The position numbers were made by a program, and so were the translations under genes. Below are positions 16,035 through 23,584 of a stretch of DNA of 64,000 nt, piece after piece; the stretch's first letter is position 1; each line of letters starts with the position of its first letter. The notes below the pieces were generated by a model. That model was not told the DNA's origin. It searched no databases and worked only from the letters and a program-made list of their open reading frames with translations. The stretch covers positions 165,040 to 229,039 of the forward strand of contig NZ_KE383842.1 in assembly GCF_000422465.1 (NCBI RefSeq). The letters are read 5' to 3'. Source of the DNA: Paenibacillus harenae DSM 16969. Lineage in GTDB: Bacteria > Bacillota > Bacilli > Paenibacillales > Paenibacillaceae.

Positions 16035-17219
16035 ATGAGAATCATCATCTACACGGGCAAAGGCGGCGTAGGCAAGACGAGTATGGCCGCTGCGGCAGCG
16101 GTGAAAATGGCAAAGCAGGGGAAACGAACGCTCATTATGAGCACCGACGCAGCACATAGTTTGGCGGATTCACTGGACATGCGGATCGGGCCGGAACCGG
16201 TCCTGATCAGTGAAAACTTATGGGGGCAGGAAGTGAACAGCCTCCGGGAAACGGAAAAGAATTGGGGAATGGTCCAAGATTGGCTGACGGCAATGCTCGA
16301 CAAAGCAAAGCTTACCGACATTACAACGGAAGAAATGCTTGTGTTTCCCGGTATGGAAGAGCTGTTCAGTTTGTTGCAAATCAAGGAACAGGCTCAAAGC
16401 GGGCATTACGATGTGGTCGTCGTCGATTGTGCGCCGACCGGAGAGACGCTGCGGCTTCTAAGCTATCCTAATGTATTGAACTGGTGGCTTGAAAAAATTT
16501 TCCCGACCGAACGCAAGCTGATTAAGCTCGTTCGACCGGTTGCCAAGTTTGTTAATAATATGGAGCTTCCTTCGGACGATGTACTCGACAGCATTGAACG
16601 TTTGGCACGCAATTTGGAGGGAATGCAACAGATCGTTCTGGACCCGGAGATGACATCGGTGAGAATTGTTCTAAACCCTGAGAAGATGGTGCTTGCCGAA
16701 GCTAAACGCTCATTCACGTATCTGAATTTATTCGGGTTCAATACGGATGCGATCATTGTGAATCGCGTGCTGCCGGATGAGGCCGGGGAAGGATATTTCG
16801 CGAACTGGCGGAATCTTCAAAAGAAATATGAAGAAGAAATCGTCATGAACTTCCAGCCGCTGCCGATATTGAAAGCACCTATGATGCAAGAGGAGGTGAT
16901 CGGATTACCGGTCCTCGAACAATTGGCGGATATCGTTTTTAAAGATCAGGACCCTTCCGCGATATGTTATCGGGGCAGAACAGAAATGATCCGAGAGGAG
17001 AATGGGGAAATGCTGCTGGAGCTTATGATCCCTTTTGTGGAGAAGGCGGATTTGGATTTAACACAAACCGGCGACGAACTGACGGTAGATACAGGCGCCT
17101 ACAAACGGAAAGTTATTTTGCCAAGACCGCTAACAGGCCGGCAAGTTGCGGGTGCGAAGTTTACAGAGGACCGGTTGATCATCCGTTTTGGCGAACGGAA
17201 TACGACAGGAAGGGAATGA
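16035..17219 (+). CDS. Get3/ArsA-type ATPase with C-terminal HSP20-like domain
   Basis: A 394-aa ATPase of the ArsA/Get3 group. The deviant Walker A KGGVGKT is at residues 9-15, the switch I region STDAAHS at 36-42, and DCAPTGETLRLL near 130-142 corresponds to switch II. The last 75 residues (MLLELMIPFVEKADLDL... to the end) look like the alpha-crystallin/HSP20-type domain found in Get3d-like proteins. No CxxC zinc pair of eukaryotic Get3 was noticed. The ATG at 16035 follows AAAAGGAG. Likely a cytoplasmic homodimer handling hydrophobic clients rather than arsenite, since no ars genes are nearby. Confidence 0.85.
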   Translation: MRIIIYTGKGGVGKTSMAAAAAVKMAKQGKRTLIMSTDAAHSLADSLDMRIGPEPVLISENLWGQEVNSLRETEKNWGMVQDWLTAMLDKAKLTDITTEEMLVFPGMEELFSLLQIKEQAQSGHYDVVVVDCAPTGETLRLLSYPNVLNWWLEKIFPTERKLIKLVRPVAKFVNNMELPSDDVLDSIERLARNLEGMQQIVLDPEMTSVRIVLNPEKMVLAEAKRSFTYLNLFGFNTDAIIVNRVLPDEAGEGYFANWRNLQKKYEEEIVMNFQPLPILKAPMMQEEVIGLPVLEQLADIVFKDQDPSAICYRGRTEMIREENGEMLLELMIPFVEKADLDLTQTGDELTVDTGAYKRKVILPRPLTGRQVAGAKFTEDRLIIRFGERNTTGRE

Positions 17220-17224
17220 TAGCA

Positions 17225-17416
17225 ATGAGAAATGCTGCGCCTGGAATAGAATGGATATTAAAGTGTTTGGAGCGACATCAAGCTGACGGCCATGCACGAA
17301 CTGCGATGAAGGAATGGTTACTCGCGTCCCGGGCAGTGATCGATAGCTGCATTGACTCTTTGGAGAGGAAGTCAAATGCCTCGCATACACGCAAAATTGA
17401 TATTGCGGAAGAGTAA
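17225..17416 (+). CDS. Small protein of the ATPase operon, unknown function
   Basis: A 63-aa protein, mostly helical, with two Cys (LKCLERH, IDSCIDS). The ATG at 17225 lies five bases after the ATPase stop with GGAAGGGA upstream. Its 3' end overlaps the next small gene by about 40 bp. No family recognised. Position suggests a partner or adaptor of the ATPase. Confidence 0.7.
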   Translation: MRNAAPGIEWILKCLERHQADGHARTAMKEWLLASRAVIDSCIDSLERKSNASHTRKIDIAEE

Positions 17417-17531
17417 ACCATTTTCACAAATCGTGAGCGGGAGAGACCTATCTGAAAGTCCGGTCCCCGATGAATCTTTCAAAGAGCTGACACTCAAAAA
17501 CATTCAAAAATACTATAACGAGGTGCAATGA
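17376..17531 (+). CDS. 51-aa small basic protein of the ATPase operon
   Basis: A small gene with ATG at 17376 preceded by GGAGAGGAAG and a TGA stop that overlaps the next ATG (ATGA at 17528). The product is basic at the N-terminus (MPRIHAKLILRKSK) and ends in YYNEVQ. The tight overlaps on both sides and a good ribosome site argue that it is translated. No family recognised. Confidence 0.65.
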   Translation: MPRIHAKLILRKSKPFSQIVSGRDLSESPVPDESFKELTLKNIQKYYNEVQ

Positions 17532-17920
17532 ATATGGTTTTGCAAGATATCGCTTTGATCGTAGCCGCGGTTATCGGAAGCGTCGTCGCTGTGATTCATG
17601 GCGTAATCACCCAGCGGCGTATGGTCCACCCGGTTGAGGAGTACTTTCGCGCAGACGAGCGAGTAGGCGTTGTTATCAGAAGGCTTGTGCCGCTGATGCT
17701 GCATTACAGCACGATTTGCTGGTTTCTCGGCGGATTCGCTTTGATCGCCGCTGCAATCTGGTTCGGGCAGGAAGCAAGGTTCGCGACAGGCCTGTTCGTC
17801 GGGTTTTTGTACTTGTCTGGCGCTCTCATGGCCTTTTGGGCGACTCGCGGTCGCCATCCTGTTTGGATACCTTATGCCGTTGCGATTATTCTGATCGGTT
17901 TTGGGATCACGAATGTCTGA
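17528..17920 (+). CDS. Four-helix integral membrane protein, unknown function
   Basis: A 130-aa protein with four predicted membrane helices (about residues 6-26, 51-75, 82-102 and 108-127). Short charged loops include HGVITQRRMVHPVEEYF after the first helix. Translation is coupled to the 51-aa gene by an ATGA overlap. As the last gene of the MarR/ATPase operon it might be a membrane partner or client of the ATPase. I do not recognise the family with certainty. Confidence 0.75.
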   Translation: MNMVLQDIALIVAAVIGSVVAVIHGVITQRRMVHPVEEYFRADERVGVVIRRLVPLMLHYSTICWFLGGFALIAAAIWFGQEARFATGLFVGFLYLSGALMAFWATRGRHPVWIPYAVAIILIGFGITNV

Positions 17921-17996
17921 CATATGAACCGAATTTCGGATCGACAACCAAGAAGGTTTGACTGACGTATCGACTAAACAGAATTCAAGCATTTAC

Positions 17997-18008
17997 TACG
18001 AAATCGTA
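17997..18008. promoter_or_regulatory. MarR-type operator, downstream copy
   Basis: TACGA-AA-TCGTA, flanked by TTAC and TTAA, 76 bp after the membrane protein gene. It has the same core as the operators upstream of marR and the ATPase gene, but no intact gene follows on the plus strand. Confidence 0.7.
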
Positions 18009-18036
18009 TTAAATACAGTCCTGGCCTGTGTATGTA

Positions 18037-18229
18037 GCAGGATTCCGATGCAGTCTGGTTGAGAAAGCTTATTGACGAGTATGGTGCGGACACGCCGATT
18101 CTCGACGCTGTCCGCAGCCAGAACATTAATATCCGTAACCGGATATCGCTTATGATCTGTTCCGCACGAGCGGCATCACAGCACTTGGGAAAGCGCGGCG
18201 AGCTGGTTTGGAACGTACGCGACCTTTAG
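18037..18229 (+). pseudogene. Possible degenerate gene after the fourth operator
   Basis: An open stretch without a start codon reads DSDAVWLRKLIDEYGADTPILDAV and continues to a TAG at 18227. It looks protein-like, a little like the C-terminal helices of 6PGDH/ketopantoate-reductase-type dehydrogenases, but I cannot assign it. It may be what remains of a gene once controlled by the operator at 17997. Confidence 0.35.
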
Positions 18230-18236
18230 TGGAAAG

Positions 18237-18362
18237 CTAATAATTTCGATTGGACCTGCGCTTGCGGATGCCATAAGCAGCGGCGCCAACTCCTAAAGCT
18301 AATAATGAAATAATGCTTTTTCGGTTATTCATCTTCCCCAGTATGGACTTGCTCTTTTGCAT
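18237..18362 (-). CDS. 41-aa single-helix membrane protein
   Basis: A small gene on the minus strand with ATG at 18362, five bases after GGTGGTGAG. The product has one glycine/alanine-rich helix (SIISLLALGVGAAAYGI) and a basic tail RKRRSNRNY. This resembles the short DUF3918/YrzQ-like proteins of spore formers, by pattern only. An internal ATG at residue 11 is an alternative start. It lies head to head with the YhcN-like lipoprotein gene. Confidence 0.7.
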   Translation of the reverse strand: MQKSKSILGKMNNRKSIISLLALGVGAAAYGIRKRRSNRNY

Positions 18363-18525
18363 ATATGCTCACCACCTTTTTCCGGATTATCTCCTTCTTG
18401 CGGAACAAGCTCTATTCTGCGTAAAGACCATATCCTTTCATTCAGGCAATGTTTTACGGATAAATTTGTATGTATGGATAGCGGGCCGCAAGAGAGAATA
18501 AACAAAAAAAGGAGTGAGCCTGCTT

Positions 18526-19143
18526 ATGTTTAAGAAAAAGAAAACCGTAAAAGTACTCGTCGTCATGATGACAGGATTGATGTTTTTCGCAACTGGATGT
18601 ACTGGGAATAATCAAGTAAGGCAGCAGAATGTCCGTGATAATGACCGGGCACCGGAAATTTTCCGCAATAACGACAATACCGGTAACCGGATGAATCGTC
18701 CTTTCGGTGATGTCGATAATGACGGATTGAATGGCGACCGGAACAACCTGTTTAACGCAAACGACAACGGAACTCGCAACGGCGGCAACGATGGATTAGA
18801 TACGGCACAGGAGCGGGTTGAAGTAGCAGATCGGGCTGCGGAAAAAATTACGAATTTAAAAGGCGTAGAGCAGGCCAATGTGCTTGTTACGCGGCGCAAT
18901 GCTTACGTCGCGGCAGTGCTTGACGGCGACCAACAAAAAATGACTCGCGATATCGAAGATCAGATTGCGAAGCAAGTGAGAGCAACGAATCCCGATCTCC
19001 GGAATGTCTTCGTATCCACCAATCCGCAATTCGTGGATCGCATCAATGGATATGTCGACGACGTCCAACAAGGACGGCCTGTTACGGGGTTTATGGAACA
19101 ATTTAATGAAATGATCGCAAGAATATTCCCGAACGCAAGATAG
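18526..19143 (+). CDS. YhcN/YlaJ family sporulation lipoprotein
   Basis: A 205-aa lipoprotein: signal peptide ending in FFATGC with lipidated Cys25, then an Asn/Asp/Arg-rich linker (about 26-95) and a compact C-terminal domain (AEKITNLKGVEQANVLVTRRNAYVAAVL) typical of YhcN/YlaJ spore proteins. Such lipoproteins sit at the spore inner membrane and accompany DUF1657, DUF421 and spoVA genes in spoVA2mob-type clusters, as here. The ATG at 18526 follows AAAAGGAGTG; a GTG at 18514 is too close to it. Confidence 0.88.
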   Translation: MFKKKKTVKVLVVMMTGLMFFATGCTGNNQVRQQNVRDNDRAPEIFRNNDNTGNRMNRPFGDVDNDGLNGDRNNLFNANDNGTRNGGNDGLDTAQERVEVADRAAEKITNLKGVEQANVLVTRRNAYVAAVLDGDQQKMTRDIEDQIAKQVRATNPDLRNVFVSTNPQFVDRINGYVDDVQQGRPVTGFMEQFNEMIARIFPNAR

Positions 19144-19160
19144 TTCATTCTTACACGGAA

Positions 19161-19194
19161 AACAGCCATGCTCCGATGAGCATGGCTGTTTTTT
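19161..19194 (+). terminator. Terminator of the YhcN-like gene
   Basis: A 13-bp perfect stem AACAGCCATGCTC/GAGCATGGCTGTT, loop CGAT, followed by TTTTTT. Confidence 0.92.
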
Positions 19195-19299
19195 CGTTCA
19201 ATTCTAAAAATTTATAAGTTTTACACTTATATACGCTTAGAATTCTTCGCGAAACGGTATGCGTCCTCTGATAAGGACACCGACAGGCGTTTCTGCTTA

Positions 19300-19506
19300 T
19301 TAGAAACCTTTATATTGCGGTTCTTCATTTTCTAATTGCTGCACCCGTCCTTCAACTTCCTGCACAATTTGCTGGGTTTGTTGAGCCGCGTTCGTAAATA
19401 GAGTTTTGGCCTCTTGATTTTGAGTGCTCAAAGCGAATTGTTCCAGGCTGGCTTGAGCGCTCTTTAAGGATGCGACGCATGTTTTGACTTGGGAAGCTAC
19501 TGTCAT
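19300..19506 (-). CDS. DUF1657 domain protein
   Basis: A 68-aa helical protein, MTVASQVKTCVASLKSAQASLEQ.. followed by LSTQNQEAKTLFTNAAQQ, the hallmark of DUF1657. The start has GGAGGTG upstream. DUF1657 proteins occur with DUF421 and spoVA genes in spore formers. The same domain type is found at the C-terminus of the DUF421 protein encoded on the other strand, so the two may interact or share a partner. Confidence 0.9.
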   Translation of the reverse strand: MTVASQVKTCVASLKSAQASLEQFALSTQNQEAKTLFTNAAQQTQQIVQEVEGRVQQLENEEPQYKGF

Positions 19507-19752
19507 TTTTTGTTCACCTCCTTTTTCAAAAATACAAAATACAGCACAAACGAAAAGAGATTCCGTCTTTAAGGTGCACCGAATTTAATGTATCCCGTTT
19601 ATTGGAATTCATTCGTCAATGCGAGTTTTTAACCATAAATTTAAATATTAGAAAGGAATGAATAAAAATGTTGAAAAATGTCGATCTTGCTTATGTAACA
19701 TTTCCAACAAGTGGAAAGAGAAGAAATCGCAAAGAATACGGGAGGCTACACC

Positions 19753-20613
19753 ATGCCAGATTGGTTGCTTATTGGGTTACGGACATTGCTCGCGATCGCC
19801 ATCCTCTTTTTGATGACCAAGATATTGGGAAAGAGACAAGTCTCCGAGCTGTCCTTTTTTGAATACATAACCGGGATTACGATCGGAAGCTTAGCGGCCT
19901 ATATTTCGTTAGATTTGGATGCGAGATGGTATTTAGGAATTGTCTCATTATCGGTGTGGGTAGCCGTTTCCTTAGGAATCGAGTTTTTACAGCTCAAGAG
20001 CAAAAAAGCAAGGGATTTTATCGATAGCAAAGCAACAGTGCTGATTAAAGACGGAAAGATCATGGAAGATAACCTCAAGAAGGAACGAATATCAACCGAC
20101 GAATTGATGGAAAAGCTGAGGAAAAAAAATGTATTCCAAGCAGCGAACGTAGAATTTGCGCTCATGGAACCGAGTGGTGACATCAATGTGCTGCTCACGA
20201 AAGAAAATCAACCTCTTACGCCTAAGCATCTTGGCATTAAAGTGGCTCCCGAGCAGGAACCGCAGGCGGTTATCATGGATGGAAAGATCATTGATGAACC
20301 GCTTGCCACCATAGGACTTAGCCGGGAATGGCTGGATACGGAACTCGAGACGATAGGCGTCGCCATAGAAAATGTGTTTCTGGGCCAGGTAGACTCCTAC
20401 GGCCAGCTTTATGTCGACTTGTATGACGATCAGATTATAGTTCCTAAACCTCAGAAGAAAGCTTCTCTGCTGGCGACTTTAAAAAAATGCGAAGCGGATT
20501 TAGAAATGTTCAGTCTATCGACGAAAGCGCCCGAAGCAAAAAAAATGTATGGAGAATGCGCCAAAGAGCTGGAACGGGTTATTGAGGAAATCAAACCGCT
20601 TCTCATTCGTTAA
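19753..20613 (+). CDS. DUF421 membrane protein with C-terminal DUF1657-like domain
   Basis: A 286-aa YetF-like protein. Three N-terminal helices (about residues 5-80) are followed by the DUF421 soluble part (KATVLIKDGKIMEDNLKKERI and the ALMEPSGDINVLL strand) and a C-terminal segment LLATLKKCEADLEMFSLSTKAPEAKKMY that matches the DUF1657 pattern. The ATG at 19753 has GGGAGG upstream; a GTG at 19711 would add 14 unlikely residues. It is 32 bp before spoVAC and probably heads that operon. Confidence 0.9.
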   Translation: MPDWLLIGLRTLLAIAILFLMTKILGKRQVSELSFFEYITGITIGSLAAYISLDLDARWYLGIVSLSVWVAVSLGIEFLQLKSKKARDFIDSKATVLIKDGKIMEDNLKKERISTDELMEKLRKKNVFQAANVEFALMEPSGDINVLLTKENQPLTPKHLGIKVAPEQEPQAVIMDGKIIDEPLATIGLSREWLDTELETIGVAIENVFLGQVDSYGQLYVDLYDDQIIVPKPQKKASLLATLKKCEADLEMFSLSTKAPEAKKMYGECAKELERVIEEIKPLLIR

Positions 20614-20645
20614 ATAAGACGACCAGACGATCAGGAGGATTATAA

Positions 20646-21128
20646 ATGGCTAATAACAAGTTGAAGAAAGCAACCCCGGTCCAACAGGAGTATCAAAGGC
20701 TCGCCAAACAGATCGAACCGAAAAGGCCCATTCTCAAAAACTGTTTGCGTGCGTTTCTTACCGGGGGATTGATTTGCGTGGTCGGGCAAGCGATTCAGGA
20801 AATGTTTGTCCACTTTGCGGGCTTTGACGAGGAGAAAGCGTCCAACCCCACAGTAGCCGTGTTAATTTTCATTTCCGTTGTTTTAACGAGCCTTGGCGTG
20901 TATGACAAATTTGCGCAATGGGCGGGCGCCGGTTCGGCCGTTCCCGTGACGGGTTTTGCGAATTCTATGGCGTCGGCCGCTATTGAGCACCAAAGCGAAG
21001 GGATGGTGCTCGGCGTCGGCGGAAAAATGTTTAAACTTGCCGGCCCGGTTATTGTCTTTGGAACAGTAGCGGCTTTTTTTGTAGGTTTAGCCACGTATGT
21101 GCTCAAGGGTACTGGAGGAGGACACTGA
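20646..21128 (+). CDS. spoVAC: Stage V sporulation protein AC
   Basis: A 160-aa membrane protein of the SpoVA channel that moves Ca-dipicolinic acid into the forespore and out at germination. Family motifs: VQQEYQRLAKQIEPKRPIL..NCLRAFLTGGLICVVGQ near the N-terminus and GAGSAVPVTGFANSMASAAIE in the middle. Three to four helices. In SpoVA systems SpoVAC is a mechanosensitive channel. Ribosome site CAGGAGG. It lies directly before spoVAD. Confidence 0.96.
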   Translation: MANNKLKKATPVQQEYQRLAKQIEPKRPILKNCLRAFLTGGLICVVGQAIQEMFVHFAGFDEEKASNPTVAVLIFISVVLTSLGVYDKFAQWAGAGSAVPVTGFANSMASAAIEHQSEGMVLGVGGKMFKLAGPVIVFGTVAAFFVGLATYVLKGTGGGH

Positions 21129-21129
21129 A

Positions 21130-22146
21130 ATGCTAAAAGGACATCAAAGCTGGATCTTTGAGAATAAACCGGTTATCCGGGCTTCAGCCACCGTGGTTGG
21201 CCCTTTTGAAGGCAGCGGTCCTCTTGCCGACGATTTTGACATCATACACGGCGACTCCATGCTGGAAGAAGACAGCTGGGAGAAAGCGGAGAAAGTGTTA
21301 ATCGAAGAAGCCGCACAGCTTGCGATCGAAAATGCCGGCTTGACCAAGGAGCAGGTCCAATTTTATATCGGCGGAGACTTGATGAATCAGATTATCAGCA
21401 GCAGCTTTGCCGCACGTACGCTGACGATTCCTTACCTTGGCGTGTTTGGAGCCTGCTCAACCTCGATGGAAAGTCTGGCTCTTGCGTCGGCGCTCGTTAA
21501 CAGCGGAGCGGCGAATTTCATACTGGCAGGAACCTGCAGCCATAATGCAAGCGTAGAGAAGCAGTTTCGGTATCCGACGGAATATGGTTCCCAGAAGCCG
21601 CCTACTGCCCAATATACCGTAACGGGCGCCGGTGCGGCGATCGTATCTCGTGAAGGGGACGGACCTGTCGTAACGTCCGCGACCATAGGCCGGGTTATCG
21701 ATATGGGGATTACGGATCCGTTTAATATGGGAGCGGCCATGGCGCCCGCCGCGGTCGACACTATTCAAGCTCATTTCCGCGATTTACAAATCGAGCCGGG
21801 TTATTATGACCTGATCGTAACAGGCGACCTGGCGAAGGTAGGTTATGAGATCGCATGCAAATTATTCGAGAAACACAACTTTCCGATTCATCAAACGGAG
21901 TATAACGACTGCGGCATGATGATTTACGATTACGATACCCAGATGGTACAGGCCGGCGCAAGCGGATGCGGCTGTTCCGCCGTCGTCACCTACGGTCATT
22001 TGCTGAAACGGATGCGTAAGGGCGAAATCAAACGCATGCTTGTTGTTGCGACGGGAGCTCTATTATCGCCGCTTTCGTTCCAACAAGGAGAAAGCATTCC
22101 ATGTATCGCGCATGCCGTAGCCATCGAAGAAGGAGGGAATAGGTGA
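21130..22146 (+). CDS. spoVAD: Stage V sporulation protein AD
   Basis: A 338-aa soluble thiolase-like protein that binds dipicolinic acid in SpoVA systems. GACSTSMESLALAS carries the position of the thiolase Cys; further motifs are AGTCSHNASVEKQFRYPTEYG and NDCGMMIYD. The ATG at 21130, one base after the spoVAC stop, has GGAGGAGGA upstream. The stop overlaps the next ATG (TGATG), so spoVAC-D-Eb are translationally coupled. Confidence 0.96.
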   Translation: MLKGHQSWIFENKPVIRASATVVGPFEGSGPLADDFDIIHGDSMLEEDSWEKAEKVLIEEAAQLAIENAGLTKEQVQFYIGGDLMNQIISSSFAARTLTIPYLGVFGACSTSMESLALASALVNSGAANFILAGTCSHNASVEKQFRYPTEYGSQKPPTAQYTVTGAGAAIVSREGDGPVVTSATIGRVIDMGITDPFNMGAAMAPAAVDTIQAHFRDLQIEPGYYDLIVTGDLAKVGYEIACKLFEKHNFPIHQTEYNDCGMMIYDYDTQMVQAGASGCGCSAVVTYGHLLKRMRKGEIKRMLVVATGALLSPLSFQQGESIPCIAHAVAIEEGGNR

Positions 22147-22496
22147 TGATTTTTTTATGGGCCTTTCTTGTAGGGGGGGCAATTTGCGTCTTCGGACAGA
22201 TTTGTTTCGATGCGTTTAAACTGACTCCCGCGCATACCATGACGCTGCTCGTCGTATTGGGAGCGATAGCGGACGGACTTGGCTTCTATGACCCCCTCGT
22301 AAAATTTGCCGGAGCCGGAGCTTCCGTTCCGATCACCAGCTTCGGGAACGCTCTGGTTCACGGCGCTTTGGAGGAAATACAGAGCAGCGGATGGATTGGA
22401 ATCATTACAGGAATATTCAAGGTGACCAGCGCAGGTATTTCGGCAGCCATTATTTTCTCTTTTCTGGCGGCTTTGCTGGTTAAGCCTAAAGGGTAG
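22146..22496 (+). CDS. spoVAE: Stage V sporulation protein AEb
   Basis: A 116-aa membrane protein with about four helices: FLWAFLVGGAICVFGQICFD, LLVVLGAIADGLGFYDPLVKFAGAGASVPITSFGNALVHGA and a C-terminal helix pair. It resembles SpoVAEb and shares the GAGxxVPITxFGN motif with SpoVAC. Start ATG at 22146 overlaps the spoVAD stop; AGGAGGG lies upstream. Last gene of the spoVA cluster. Confidence 0.94.
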   Translation: MIFLWAFLVGGAICVFGQICFDAFKLTPAHTMTLLVVLGAIADGLGFYDPLVKFAGAGASVPITSFGNALVHGALEEIQSSGWIGIITGIFKVTSAGISAAIIFSFLAALLVKPKG

Positions 22497-22527
22497 GCCG
22501 AATTCGCAGGCTGCCTTGCTTTAACGA

Positions 22528-22562
22528 CTTAAGTTGAACGAAAGAAAATCTTTCGTTCAACT
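22528..22562. terminator. Long hairpin after spoVAE
   Basis: AAGTTGAACGAAAG and CTTTCGTTCAACTT form a 14-bp perfect stem with a 4-nt loop. It lacks a T run on the plus strand. It lies between the convergent spoVAE and YqeG-like genes. Confidence 0.6.
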
Positions 22563-22607
22563 TATATCGTAAGATCCCAAGGAGAATCCCCGCGTTATCA
22601 GCTTCTT

Positions 22608-23084
22608 TTATACGCGAAGTACTTTTACGACTAACCGTTTTAATGCCCCAATAACCCGAGGTTTTGTCCATGACGGAGACACAAAAATCGTATACAAGCC
22701 TAATCGGTTTCCGCCCCATAAATCTGTAATTATGCCATTGCCGATAACAGCTGTTTCATTTTTTTTGGTTCCAAGTATATTCAAGGCGGCCATAAATGCT
22801 TTTTTCTTCGGCTTACCCGCCTCGAATAAAGCCGGAATCTCTTCAACCAGCCCGTTTTCATGCGAAGGAGGTTTGCTGTTCGAGACGATAATCAGCTTAT
22901 TCGCATATCGGGACTTAAAGTCTATAAGCCATTTCTTCATTGAATCCGATGCCGACGTCGCATCCCTTGGAATTAATGTATTACTCCAGTCTAATATGAT
23001 TCCTTTAATTCCTGCCCGCTGCAGCGCGTCGACGTCTATGTCATAAACTGACCGCACAATTTGCGACGGCTTGAAAATAGTCAT
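22608..23084 (-). CDS. YqeG-like HAD-superfamily protein with altered catalytic motifs
   Basis: A 158-aa homologue of the YqeG phosphatase family: SVYDIDVDALQRAGIKGIILD at the N-terminus, IVSNSKPP (motif II), the Lys region AGKPKKKAF and LLTD-like IITDLWGGNRLGLYTIFV near the C-terminus. The usual DxDNT motif reads DWSNT here, so the second catalytic Asp is Ser, and the usual GDQ of motif IV reads GNG. It may have lost phosphatase activity or use another chemistry. The start is preceded by GGAGGAAGC. It is convergent to the spoVA genes. Confidence 0.8.
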   Translation of the reverse strand: MTIFKPSQIVRSVYDIDVDALQRAGIKGIILDWSNTLIPRDATSASDSMKKWLIDFKSRYANKLIIVSNSKPPSHENGLVEEIPALFEAGKPKKKAFMAALNILGTKKNETAVIGNGIITDLWGGNRLGLYTIFVSPSWTKPRVIGALKRLVVKVLRV

Positions 23085-23290
23085 AAGCTTCCTCCATTCA
23101 GTTTCAAAAAAAGCTGTTTATAGGTTTCCTTTACCTTCATATTTAATACCTTATTTGATCCATATAAATCGAATGCATGTCATTAGTGATTTACATATTT
23201 TTATTTCGATTTGGGGAAAATGTGGACATAAAAGTTGGACAACGATCACGTCTGCTGTTATTACTATATGAAAAGTCGAGGTGTCAGCAA

Positions 23291-23584
23291 TTGGACAAAT
23301 ATCATGACCTGAAAAACACACTATCTTACATTCACTCCGAATTGAATCGTGTTGAAACAATGGCTGGAACGCTGTCTGCAATCGAACGCGATCACTACAA
23401 TAAGCTTACAAATTTTGACCATCGCGAACTAGTGGATATTGCTGTTGAAGAACAAAATGCTGCACGCCAACTGGGAACAATGAAGCATATGTGTCTGGCG
23501 ATGGCTGAAAAAATTGAAGGAATAAAGAATGCCATTGACCGTGGTGAGCTTGGGGAGAGTGCTCAACATGCTGAAACCCATTGA
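23291..23584 (+). CDS. Small helical/coiled-coil protein
   Basis: A 97-aa protein predicted to be mainly helical (LKNTLSYIHSELNRVETMAGTLSAIERDHYNKL). The TTG at 23291 has GAGGTG six bases upstream; a longer frame from 23177 covers AT-rich non-coding DNA. It overlaps the next gene by 17 bp. No family recognised with certainty; it probably works with the adjacent glutamate synthase family protein. Confidence 0.65.
   Translation: MDKYHDLKNTLSYIHSELNRVETMAGTLSAIERDHYNKLTNFDHRELVDIAVEEQNAARQLGTMKHMCLAMAEKIEGIKNAIDRGELGESAQHAETH

Noticed and set aside
16035-17219. Arsenite pump ATPase ArsA
   Set aside because: Only one ATPase unit is present, no arsB/arsR/arsC genes are nearby, and the HSP20-like C-terminal domain fits Get3d-like proteins better.
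16964-17224. Extension of the 63-aa protein upstream inside the ATPase gene
   Set aside because: It is an alternative frame of the ATPase; the ATG at 17225 has its own ribosome site.
19668-19862. 64-aa frame with GAAAGGA upstream before the DUF421 gene
   Set aside because: It has a fair ribosome site but its second half runs out of frame over the DUF421 coding region and the sequence is not protein-like; possibly a leader or the 5' UTR only.
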